From the NCBI GenBank assembly GCA_023511455.1, contig JAIMBJ010000027.1:1-51474 (forward strand): 51,474 bases of DNA, given 5' to 3'. A program made the position numbers and the translations under genes. Below the pieces are notes generated by a model that searched no databases, was not told the origin of the DNA, and saw only the letters and a list, made by a program, of their open reading frames with translations. Source of the DNA: Bacillota bacterium (GTDB lineage: Bacteria; Armatimonadota; HRBIN16). Shown one piece after another: positions 25,327 through 32,785 of this stretch (the stretch's first letter is position 1; each line of letters opens with the position of its first letter).

Positions 25327-26060
25327 AACGGCTTCTGTGCCGTTGGGTAGAATACTACCTTGCCCTGTGCGAGGATGACATAGAACCCGGCTTGCCCGGC
25401 TGGGTGCGCCGGCACCTGCAGTCTTGCGCACGCTGTCAGGCGGAGGCAAATGCCTATCGCCGCGCGCGTGAGGCGGTACGCCGATATGCCCGACTGTTGC
25501 CCGATGCACCCGTCGGAGGCTGGCAACCGGTGCAGGTTCATGCAGAGAGGAAGCAAAGGGTCTTCCCGTTGCAGGTGGCGCTGGCTCCTGTCGCAGTGGC
25601 AGTAGTAGCGTTGATTGGGTTTGTCGTGTGGCAGAGGGCTTCGGCACCAGTGGATGACGGAGTTCCCCAAACGCAGATAGCGCAGATCGCCCAGCCATCG
25701 CAGCAGGAAGCGGTGGAGCGGGCTAAAAAGGTTGTTGCTCCCGCGGCAAAAGGCACTCAGCGCAAACAAAACCCACCTGCGCAACGAGTCGGGCCGGAGC
25801 CGAACAGACCTGCTCCATCACTGCGTCAAGCACCCTCGCCACCGGTGCATCGTCCTCCCAAACGCATTCTGGTCGCTGCTCAGCCGCTCGCTCAGACTGC
25901 GCCTGAGACGGAGACCCAGCCTGCTGCTGAATCGTTACCTGAAGTGGAGGTACCCGTGCAGCCAGTGCTGGTGGAGGCATCTCCTCCTGCAACTCGCGAT
26001 ATACCGGAAGCCTATGTGGTACAGCCGGCTTACGCCGCTGCAGCGGGCGGAGTAGAGTAG
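25323..26060 (+). CDS. Membrane-bound anti-sigma factor with zinc finger (zf-HC2 type)
   Basis: 245 residues. The cytoplasmic N-terminal part holds RRHLQSCARCQ, the His-x3-Cys-x2-Cys of zinc-binding anti-sigma domains, with an earlier Cys in LALCEDD. A single membrane segment VALAPVAVAVVALIGFVVWQ (about 81-100) follows. The outer part is low complexity, rich in Pro, Ala and Gln, a flexible spacer through the periplasm. It overlaps the sigma gene by four bases. The usual model is sequestration of the sigma factor until the membrane protein is cut or changed. The outer domain has no sensor fold that I recognise. Confidence 0.92.
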   Translation: MKRLLCRWVEYYLALCEDDIEPGLPGWVRRHLQSCARCQAEANAYRRAREAVRRYARLLPDAPVGGWQPVQVHAERKQRVFPLQVALAPVAVAVVALIGFVVWQRASAPVDDGVPQTQIAQIAQPSQQEAVERAKKVVAPAAKGTQRKQNPPAQRVGPEPNRPAPSLRQAPSPPVHRPPKRILVAAQPLAQTAPETETQPAAESLPEVEVPVQPVLVEASPPATRDIPEAYVVQPAYAAAAGGVE

Positions 26061-26073
26061 GGGGGGAAGTACC

Positions 26074-27210
26074 ATGCGGTTACTCGTATCCTTTCTGCTG
26101 CTTGTGCTTGTCACCGGCGCGGTATGGGCACAGGGGGTGCTGGACTCTCTGGAGCGCGAGGTGACCGCGCTGGCTCGTAAGACACAGAACGCGGTGGTCT
26201 CTGTGGAAGGGGGCGCGCTGGCACCTCCGGGTTCTTCGCCTTCTGCCTTCTGGATGAGACCCGAGAACGAGCCCACACGCCGTATGCTGCAGACCTTCCG
26301 GCTGTTCAACCTGCCCAATCCCATCACCCGCAAGGGCAGTGGTTTCATTGTGGACAGGGAGTGGGTACTGACCAGTGCGGATGTGGTGCGGGGAGCGGAG
26401 CAGTGCGTCGTGCGCCTTGCAGACGGCACCAAGCTGACGGGCCGGGTGGTCAGCCTTGATGATGTGACCAATCTGGCGATGGTGAAAATCCCTGCGGTGT
26501 CTTTGCCTGCCTTGCCTCTGGGCGACTCGGATAGGGTAGAGCAGGGTAGCCTTGTGCTGTGCATGGGCACGCTGGGCGGTTACGAGCGGTCGCTTGCCCT
26601 GTGTGTGGTTGCAGGGAAGGAGCGCACGGGCGTTATTGGTCAGCAGCAGTTTTTGTCCAACCTGATACAGATTTCGGGCGCAATCGGAGTGGGGAGCAGC
26701 GGTGCGCCGGTACTCAACTCGCGGGGCGAGGTGGTGGGTGTGATTGTCGCCAGTATCGCCCCCGGGATGCTCTTTCGCCCGACCGATGCAGGGGATAGCA
26801 GGCAAACCGGCACCCCCGCGCCCACTCTGGGAACTTCGGTAGACATGTCGCTGCTGGGCACGACGGGCGGCGCGCTGGCAGTGCCAATTAACGATGTGAA
26901 AGCGGTGCTGGACGATATGCGGGCAGGGAGATTGCGTCGCCCCTTCCTCGGTATCATGCCCGCTGACCGCGACGGCGCGGAGGGCGCAGAGGTGGTGCGT
27001 GTGGTGCCAGGCAGCCCCGCTGCACGTGCCGGAATCCGCCTGGGAGATGTCATCCTGTCTCTAAATAAGTCGCCCGTACGCCGCGCTGCGGACGTGACGA
27101 GTGTCCTGCGTCGTCTGAAACCCGGAGACGTTGTGGAGATAGAACTTTTGCGTGGTAACCAGAGGCTCCGGGTAAGCGCGCCTCTGGCAGAAAGGGGCAA
27201 CTCGCGATGA
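26074..27210 (+). CDS. HtrA/DegP-like PDZ protein lacking the catalytic His and Asp (probable pseudoprotease)
   Basis: 378 residues. Signal peptide or anchor RLLVSFLLLVLVTGAVWAQG, trypsin-like domain about 35-230, and a PDZ domain about 285-370 (RPFLGIMPAD, PGSPAARAGIRLGDVILSLN). The active-site blocks are recognisable but altered. The His motif LTNNHVV reads LTSADVV with D103. The Asp motif reads DDVTNLAMVKI with N133 where Asp is expected. The Ser motif keeps the serine as GVGSSGAP (S209). A triad D-N-S cannot give the usual charge relay. It lies 13 bases after the anti-sigma gene and overlaps the next gene by four. A scaffold, sensor or chaperone role seems likelier than proteolysis. Confidence 0.9.
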   Translation: MRLLVSFLLLVLVTGAVWAQGVLDSLEREVTALARKTQNAVVSVEGGALAPPGSSPSAFWMRPENEPTRRMLQTFRLFNLPNPITRKGSGFIVDREWVLTSADVVRGAEQCVVRLADGTKLTGRVVSLDDVTNLAMVKIPAVSLPALPLGDSDRVEQGSLVLCMGTLGGYERSLALCVVAGKERTGVIGQQQFLSNLIQISGAIGVGSSGAPVLNSRGEVVGVIVASIAPGMLFRPTDAGDSRQTGTPAPTLGTSVDMSLLGTTGGALAVPINDVKAVLDDMRAGRLRRPFLGIMPADRDGAEGAEVVRVVPGSPAARAGIRLGDVILSLNKSPVRRAADVTSVLRRLKPGDVVEIELLRGNQRLRVSAPLAERGNSR

Positions 27211-27677
27211 TGTGCCGATTGAAAACCGTCGGCGATAACGAAGAGGACATCGCCCCGAACTTTACCCTTCCTGATGTCCGTAACGGGCAGCCCGTGTCTT
27301 CTGCGGCTTTCCGACAGAAAAAGCCGATGGGGCTTTTGCTGGTGCAGGACGTAGAGGTCGCCGACCGCGCTGTGCATTATGCCAGCGAATGGTTAAGTCA
27401 TTTCTGTGAAGCCCACGCCGTCCTCACTGTAGTCGTGCGCCGTCCGGTAACTGTAGATTATCCCGAGCCGTTGCTGGTGTTGATGGATAGCAACGGCAGC
27501 GTTTTCGAACAGTACGAATGCCCCTTGGACGCCGCGGTGTGCGTCTACGGACTGGACCGTTTTGGAGCCGTGGTGTATCTTGCCAGCTGCGGTGCGGAAG
27601 ATTTGCCCGCGGTTCTCCCCCGCCTGCAGGATGCCATCGAACTCTCCGAGATGCAGTGCCCCGAGTGCGGTGTGTAA
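27207..27677 (+). CDS. Redoxin-fold protein without thioredoxin active-site cysteines
   Basis: 156 residues. The opening EEDIAPNFTLPDVRNGQPVS resembles the start of peroxiredoxin/AhpC-TSA domains (x-x-P-x-F-x-L), followed by alternating strands (GLLLVQDVE, AVLTVVVRRP, LLVLMDSNG, CVYGLDRFGAVVYLA). At the place of the catalytic Cys or CxxC of thioredoxins the sequence reads LVQDVEVADRAVHYAS, with no cysteine. A CPEC pair stands alone at the very C-terminus, MQCPECGV, possibly a metal or redox site. Its start overlaps the HtrA-like gene by four bases, so it is the last gene of the sigma operon. Fold is likely, enzyme activity doubtful. Confidence 0.7.
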   Translation: MMCRLKTVGDNEEDIAPNFTLPDVRNGQPVSSAAFRQKKPMGLLLVQDVEVADRAVHYASEWLSHFCEAHAVLTVVVRRPVTVDYPEPLLVLMDSNGSVFEQYECPLDAAVCVYGLDRFGAVVYLASCGAEDLPAVLPRLQDAIELSEMQCPECGV

Positions 27678-27683
27678 CGCGAT

Positions 27684-27698
27684 GCAGGAATCTCCTGC
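27684..27698 (+). terminator. Possible terminator hairpin after the sigma-factor operon
   Basis: GCAGGA-ATC-TCCTGC is a perfect 6-bp stem with a 3-base loop, followed by GTTTGCG. It sits seven bases after the redoxin-like stop. The T tract is poor, so termination is uncertain. Confidence 0.4.
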
Positions 27699-27770
27699 GT
27701 TTGCGTGAAACATCACTAAAACGATTTAGCAAGGGACAAGGCGTTACCAGCATTGTGCAAGGAGTTAGCG

Positions 27771-29084
27771 ATGAACCTGACGATTCACCCATCACGGCGC
27801 TTTCTCATGTGGGAGAACGGAACTCCCTTCTTCTACCTGGGCGACACCGCGTGGGAGCTGTTCCACCGCCTGAACCGGCGTGAGGCGTCACTCTACCTGA
27901 AAGACCGTGCTGCCAAAGGCTTTACCGTCATTCAGGCGGTCGCACTGGCAGAACTGGACGGACTGCACACTCCCAACCCTTACGGGCACAGGCCTTTGAT
28001 CAACGATGACCCCACGCGCCCCAATGAAGAGTACTGGAAGCACGTGGATGACATCGTGGACATGGCGAACCGTCTCGGAATGTTCATCGGATTACTACCC
28101 ACATGGGGTGACAAGTGGAACAAAAAAATGGGGCGTGGGCCCCGAATCTTCACCCCGCAGAATGCTCGTGTTTACGGTGAATGGATTGGCAACCGCTACA
28201 AAGGACGCAAGATTATCTGGATACTGGGGGGCGATCGTCCTCTGGAGAGTGAGCAGCATTATGCCATCCTGCGCAGCATGGCAGAGGGCATCCGTGCAGC
28301 CGTCGGACGCAGCCAGCTGATGTCCTTCCACCCAGTGGGGCAGCAACACTCCTCCCAGTACTTCCACAAGGATGATTGGCTGGACTTTAACATGGTGCAG
28401 TCCGGGCACATCCAGAACAACGAGAACTGGAAGTTCATCGCCAGGGACTATGCACTAAACCCGGTGAAGCCCTGTATGGACGCTGAGCCCGGCTACGAGA
28501 ACATGGCGTCCCATTTCGAACCCAAAAACGGCTTTATGACAGCGTACGACTCGTGCAAATTCGCCTACTGGTCGCTGTTCGCGGGGGCGCATGGACACAC
28601 TTACGGTTGCAACGAGGTCTGGCAGATGTGGCAACCGGGGCGTGAACCGGTTTTGCACGCCCATTTGCCGTGGCGAGAGGCAATCAAGCTGCCCGGTTTC
28701 GGTCAGGTACAGTACGCGAAGCGGCTGCTGCTGTCGCGCCCCTTCTTCGATCGGATGCCCGACCAGAGTATTCTTGCGATGGAGGAGGGGGCAGGGGCAC
28801 TCCACGTACAGGCAACCCGCGCCATCGATGGCAGCTACGCCATGATATACCTGCCCCTGTGCAGACCTGTCCAGGTCAACATGGACAAAATCGCAGGTAA
28901 ACGGGCGGTCGCATGGTGGTACGATCCCCGAACGGGCAAGGTGAAGCACGCGGGTAGCTTCGCAACACGCGGAGTGCAGCAATTCATCCCTCCGCCCGCG
29001 CCTGATGGCGGTGATTGGGTGCTGGTTCTGGATGAAGAGGAACGTAGGTTTGCCGAACCGGGTAAGCAGGTATCGGCTGGCTGA
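27771..29084 (+). CDS. DUF4038 / GH140-type glycoside hydrolase (apiosidase-like)
   Basis: 437 residues from ATG 27771, with AAGGAG before it; the frame open from 27753 includes that site and is not used. DUF4038 landmarks: HPSRRFLMWENGTPFFYLGD, TAWELFHRLNRREASLYL, GFTVIQAVALAE, IWILGGDRP and the acidic pair CMDAEPGYEN, which hold the probable catalytic acids of the TIM barrel. The last 90 residues (YLPLCRPVQVNMDKI, WWYDPRTGKVKHAG, DGGDWVLVLDEE) are the small C-terminal domain once called collagen-binding. No signal peptide is seen. Family members cut apiose or related side chains of pectin; this substrate is inference. An aldo-keto reductase gene follows by 39 bases. Confidence 0.88.
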   Translation: MNLTIHPSRRFLMWENGTPFFYLGDTAWELFHRLNRREASLYLKDRAAKGFTVIQAVALAELDGLHTPNPYGHRPLINDDPTRPNEEYWKHVDDIVDMANRLGMFIGLLPTWGDKWNKKMGRGPRIFTPQNARVYGEWIGNRYKGRKIIWILGGDRPLESEQHYAILRSMAEGIRAAVGRSQLMSFHPVGQQHSSQYFHKDDWLDFNMVQSGHIQNNENWKFIARDYALNPVKPCMDAEPGYENMASHFEPKNGFMTAYDSCKFAYWSLFAGAHGHTYGCNEVWQMWQPGREPVLHAHLPWREAIKLPGFGQVQYAKRLLLSRPFFDRMPDQSILAMEEGAGALHVQATRAIDGSYAMIYLPLCRPVQVNMDKIAGKRAVAWWYDPRTGKVKHAGSFATRGVQQFIPPPAPDGGDWVLVLDEEERRFAEPGKQVSAG

Positions 29085-29123
29085 TGACGAATCCAATAAC
29101 AACTGCGAACGGGAGGCAGTACC

Positions 29124-30074
29124 ATGAACTACAAACGGCTGGGCAAAACGGGACTGTGGGTGTCCGAACTGTGTATGGGCTGCATGACCTTCGGTGGAGA
29201 GGCGGATGAGCCGACCTCAATCGCCATGGTGGAGCGTTGTCTGGAGGCGGGTATCAACTTCTTCGACACCGCCAACGTGTACACGGGCGGACGCTCGGAA
29301 GAGATTCTGGGCAAGGCTCTGCGACCCTATCGCGACAAAGTGGTCATTGCGACCAAAGTGCGCGCTCGCGTGGCGGAGGGTCCCAACGGCGAAGGGCTGT
29401 CAAGATACCACATCATGCAACAAGTGGAAGCCAGCCTGCGCCGCCTGCAAACCGACGTCATCGACCTCTATCAGGTGCACTCGTGGGATGAGAACACGCC
29501 GCTGGAGGAAACCCTTTCCACACTCAACGACCTGGTGCGGCAGGGCAAGGTGCGCTATATCGGCTGTTCCAACTTCGTAGCGTGGCAGCTGTGCAAGGCG
29601 TTGTGGCTCAGCGACAAGCACGATTGGGCGCGCTTCGACAGCATCCAGCCCCGTTACAACCTGATCGACCGCGTCATCGAGATGGAACTGCTGCCTCTGT
29701 GCGAGGCGGAAGGCGTGGGCGTGATGGTGTACAGCCCGCTGGCGGGAGGCATTCTCACGGGAAAGTATCGCCCTGGCGAACCTCCTCCGCCCGGTACTCG
29801 CGCCGCCGAGAACAAATGGTTTTTGGAACGGCGGGCGCAACCCCACAACATCGAACGGGCACAGCGCATCGTAGAGGTGCTGAAACGCTTTGACCGTCCT
29901 CTGGTGCAGACGGCGATTGCGTGGACCATCAGCCATCCCGCGGTGACCTGCGCCATTATCGGCGCGCGCAACATGGAGCAGCTGAACCTCATACTGAACG
30001 GCTGGAGCGGACCGCTACCGCCGGAGGAGAAAGCCGTGCTGGACGAAGCGAGCGCGTTGCCGCCTTTGAATTAG
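29124..30074 (+). CDS. Aldo/keto reductase
   Basis: 316 residues. The catalytic tetrad is present: D48 and Y53 in NFFDTANVYTGG, K78 in VIATKVR and H119 in DLYQVHSWD. The N-terminus YKRLGKTGLWVSELCMGCMT and the C-terminal NADPH pocket AIIGARNMEQLNLIL are of the Tas/YajO type. It is NADPH-linked; substrate is unknown. It is behind the DUF4038 gene and may act on the sugar it releases. The 3' end overlaps the end of proC by four bases, convergently. Ribosome site GGGAGG. Confidence 0.95.
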   Translation: MNYKRLGKTGLWVSELCMGCMTFGGEADEPTSIAMVERCLEAGINFFDTANVYTGGRSEEILGKALRPYRDKVVIATKVRARVAEGPNGEGLSRYHIMQQVEASLRRLQTDVIDLYQVHSWDENTPLEETLSTLNDLVRQGKVRYIGCSNFVAWQLCKALWLSDKHDWARFDSIQPRYNLIDRVIEMELLPLCEAEGVGVMVYSPLAGGILTGKYRPGEPPPPGTRAAENKWFLERRAQPHNIERAQRIVEVLKRFDRPLVQTAIAWTISHPAVTCAIIGARNMEQLNLILNGWSGPLPPEEKAVLDEASALPPLN

Positions 30075-30883
30075 GAGAGTTCGTTTGCCCGCTCGATGGC
30101 GGCGGCGACCGCTTCGATCAGGGCGGAGCGCACGCCGGCGCGCTCCATCACTACCAGCGCGGCGATGGTGGTTCCCGCCGGGGTGGTCACCATGTCTTTC
30201 AGCTGCGCCGGGTGCATCCCTGTTTCCAGCACCATCTTCGCCGCGCCCAGCATGGTCTGCGCCGCCAGAAACGTAGCGATGTCGCGTGGTAGCCCTGCCC
30301 GTACTCCACCATCGGAAAGGGCTTCGATCATCAGGTAGGCGTAGGCAGGACCGCTGCCACTGATGGCGGTGACGGCGTTCAAGAGGTGTTCCTCCACCTC
30401 CACCGCCTCGCCGAAGGAGGTGAAAATCTCATGCGCGGCTGCGGCGTGTTCTTCGGTAGCATAGCGACCGCGTGCGTATGCCGCCGCCCCCGCTCCCACG
30501 ATGGCGCAGGTGTTCGGCATGGCGCGAATCACCGGTGTGCGAGGAGGTAGCAGGTCCTCGATACGCGAAATCGGTACACCTGCGGCAATGGAGATGATGA
30601 GCTTCTGAGGGGTGATGACGCCTGCAATCTCTTCCACCACGTCGTGGATGAGATAGGGTTTCACACACAGCATCACGATGTCCGCCTGTCTCGCTGCCTC
30701 CACGTTCGATGGTGCAGAACGGATACCCAGCTCATGCACCAGAGCGTCTACCTTTTCGCGGTGGATATCCGTGGCGACAATCTGCTCGGGTTCTACCGCT
30801 TTCGCCTTCAGAAGCCCGCGACAGGCTGCGGAACCCATCGCGCCCGTGCCGATAATCGCTATCGTTTTGTCCTTTAAGCTCAC
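30071..30883 (-). CDS. proC: Pyrroline-5-carboxylate reductase
   Basis: 270 residues. Rossmann start TIAIIGTGAMGSAACRGLLK, then DIVMLCVKPYLIHDVVEEIA, VIRAMPNTCAIVGAGAAAYA, the ProC signature around LLNAVTAISGSGPAYAYLMI, DMVTTPAGTTIAALVVMERA and ALIEAVAAAIERANELS. It makes proline from pyrroline-5-carboxylate with NAD(P)H. The ATG overlaps the sepF stop by four bases, so it is the last gene of the phoU-yggS-sepF-proC chain. Confidence 0.97.
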   Translation of the reverse strand: MSLKDKTIAIIGTGAMGSAACRGLLKAKAVEPEQIVATDIHREKVDALVHELGIRSAPSNVEAARQADIVMLCVKPYLIHDVVEEIAGVITPQKLIISIAAGVPISRIEDLLPPRTPVIRAMPNTCAIVGAGAAAYARGRYATEEHAAAAHEIFTSFGEAVEVEEHLLNAVTAISGSGPAYAYLMIEALSDGGVRAGLPRDIATFLAAQTMLGAAKMVLETGMHPAQLKDMVTTPAGTTIAALVVMERAGVRSALIEAVAAAIERANELS

Positions 30884-31287
30884 CGCTCGCGTTCACCCCA
30901 TGACCCGTTATGGAAATCGTCGACAGTGGTCATTTCCACCTGCACATTGGCAGGCGCGAACAGAAACACCTGCTCGTGCACACGCTCTACGGTGCCCTCC
31001 AGTGCATACACCACGCCCATCAGGAAGTCCACCACTCGCTCACGCACGCGGGCATCGGCATACTGGAAGTTGACCAGCTGCTGATGCCCTGCTTTCAAGC
31101 CATCCGCAGCGCGCCGGGCATCCTCGAAGGAACGAGCGTAGAGTACGTTTACCCGCTGCGCCGGGCGCGTGTGAAGGCGGATCACCGTGCCGCCATCCTG
31201 CTCCTCTTCCTCATCTGTGCCGAACAGTCGTTCCTTAATCCGTGACCACCAGGAACGCCCCGCCTCTTCCTCGAAAGGTTCCTGCAC
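30880..31287 (-). CDS. sepF: Cell division protein SepF
   Basis: 135 residues. An N-terminal amphipathic membrane-binding helix (RSWWSRIKERLFG) is followed by an acidic linker and the SepF domain: VNVLYARSFEDARRAADGLK, LVNFQYADARVRERVVDFLM, GVVYALEGTVERVHEQVFLF and APANVQVEM. SepF links FtsZ to the membrane. Start is GTG 31287 with AAAGGAGGG before it. Genes yggS-sepF-proC in this order are common in Gram-positive and cyanobacterial genomes. The outer end lies 14 bases after yggS. Confidence 0.95.
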   Translation of the reverse strand: MQEPFEEEAGRSWWSRIKERLFGTDEEEEQDGGTVIRLHTRPAQRVNVLYARSFEDARRAADGLKAGHQQLVNFQYADARVRERVVDFLMGVVYALEGTVERVHEQVFLFAPANVQVEMTTVDDFHNGSWGERER

Positions 31288-31301
31288 CCCTTCACCCTCC
31301 T

Positions 31302-31979
31302 TTAAGATCGCGCACCGAAAATCGCCGTGCCGATTCGAACCATGGTTGCCCCTTCTTCAATCGCTACCTCGAAGTCCTGTGTCATTCCCATAGACAGGTG
31401 TATACGGTGGGCTTCGGGCAGCTTCTCAAACAGGCGACGCAGCCCGGCGAAATAGGGGCGGGCTTGCTCTGCATCTTCGACGATGGGAGCCATGCCCATA
31501 AACCCCTCCAGCTGCACGTGCGGCAGCTGCGCTATTCGCTCCGCCAACGACAAAGCCTCTTCGGGACGCACCCCATACTTCTGTGGTTCTTGAGAGATAT
31601 TGACCTCTATCAAAACGCGTTGTCGCTTTCCCGCCGCCTGCGCTCGCCGATCGATTTCGTGCGCGAGGGCTTCATCGTCAACAGTGTGTATCCACTCGAA
31701 TAGGGGCACGACACCTCGCGCCTTGTTCTTCTGCAAATGTCCGATGAAGTGCCATTGTACGGACGCGCTAATCAACGGTATCTTCTCGCGCGCCTCTTGA
31801 TAGTAGTTCTCTCCGAAATGCACGATTCCTGCCGCGATAGCTTGCTCGATACGCGCGATGTCCACCGTTTTGGAGACAGCGATTAACGTAACCTCTTCCG
31901 GTTTGCGCCCGGCACGTTCGCACGCCCGGGCGATGCGCTCGCGCACTACCGCCACATTCCGCGCGATATCGACGCTCAT
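31302..31979 (-). CDS. yggS: Pyridoxal phosphate homeostasis protein (YggS family)
   Basis: 225 residues from ATG 31979, which overlaps the phoU stop by four bases; the longer frame upstream is antiparallel shadow of pho[21 protein letters not shown] (PLP lysine in AVSK), [47 protein letters not shown] and [20 protein letters not shown] are all diagnostic of the alanine-racemase-like PLP carrier YggS/YlmE. It maintains PLP levels and has no known catalytic reaction. Confidence 0.97.
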   Translation of the reverse strand: MSVDIARNVAVVRERIARACERAGRKPEEVTLIAVSKTVDIARIEQAIAAGIVHFGENYYQEAREKIPLISASVQWHFIGHLQKNKARGVVPLFEWIHTVDDEALAHEIDRRAQAAGKRQRVLIEVNISQEPQKYGVRPEEALSLAERIAQLPHVQLEGFMGMAPIVEDAEQARPYFAGLRRLFEKLPEAHRIHLSMGMTQDFEVAIEEGATMVRIGTAIFGARS

Positions 31980-32692
31980 ACGCTGTCTGTCCAGTTGGTG
32001 TTTTCTTCTGGGATATATTCGCCGCGGTGACTGACTGCCAGCTGCCGCAGCACACCGGTTTCTACAAAAACCACGCGCTCCGCCACGTTCACCGCGTGGT
32101 CTGCACACCGCTCCAGATAGTAGATGACCAGCAACATAGTGGTTGCTGCTTCGAGATGTTCGGGGTTAATCTGAGTTGCGGCGATGATGGCACGTCGCAT
32201 CCGGCGGTAGAGCTTGTCCACCTCGTTGTCCATTTCACATACGTCGTACGCCATCTCGAGGTTGTGCTGAGTGAAGGACTCGAGCCCGCCGCGGATCATG
32301 CTGCAGACTTTCCGCTTCATCAGAGGAACGTCCACTAAGGAGATGACGTGTGGAAAATCCTTGAGTGCAATTGCCGCCTTGGCAATATCTACCGAGTGGT
32401 CTCCGATGCGCTCGAGGTCGGTAATGGTCTTCAGCACCGTGCCGATGAGGCGCAGGTCGCGTGCCATCGGTTGTTGCAAAGCCAGCAAGCGCAGGCAGTG
32501 CATCTCGATGTTCACGTCCATCTCGTCCACTTCATCATCGCGACGAACAATCTCCTTGGCAAGCTCCTCATCGCGATTACATAGGGACTGTACTGCCTGA
32601 TCCAGCATCTGCTCGACGAAACTGCCCATCTCCAGCAGTTCATTCTGAAGCAGCTGCAACTCCTCATCGAATGCATGGCGTACGACGGTCAT
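31976..32692 (-). CDS. phoU: Phosphate-specific transport accessory protein PhoU
   Basis: 238 residues in two similar three-helix repeats. Metal-binding signatures are TDLERIGDHSVDIAKAAIAL in the first repeat and LERCADHAVNVAERV in the second. PhoU links the Pst transporter with the PhoR/PhoB kinase system. It lies behind the metallophosphoesterase gene with a 93-base gap that may hold its own promoter. It is translationally coupled to yggS by ATGA. No phoR or phoB is in the window. Confidence 0.97.
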   Translation of the reverse strand: MTVVRHAFDEELQLLQNELLEMGSFVEQMLDQAVQSLCNRDEELAKEIVRRDDEVDEMDVNIEMHCLRLLALQQPMARDLRLIGTVLKTITDLERIGDHSVDIAKAAIALKDFPHVISLVDVPLMKRKVCSMIRGGLESFTQHNLEMAYDVCEMDNEVDKLYRRMRRAIIAATQINPEHLEAATTMLLVIYYLERCADHAVNVAERVVFVETGVLRQLAVSHRGEYIPEENTNWTDSV

Positions 32693-32741
32693 GTCTGGAA
32701 TCTTCTCCTTCTTCTGCGTCGTCGGTTGGGCTTATCACTAT

Positions 32742-32747
32742 ATTATA
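32742..32747 (-). promoter_or_regulatory. Candidate -10 element before phoU
   Basis: An AT-rich stretch in the 93-base gap before phoU reads TATAAT exactly on the minus strand, with further TATA-like overlaps. The -35 region at about 32765-32770 is poor. If used, phoU and the genes behind it would be expressed separately from pstSCAB. Confidence 0.35.
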
Positions 32748-32785
32748 TATTATTCCACGCAGAAACAGCAGGAAGGAAGTGCCGC

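Noticed and set aside
31980-32108. N-terminal extension of yggS
   Set aside because: It overlaps phoU in another frame with unrelated composition; the ATGA overlap gives a standard start.
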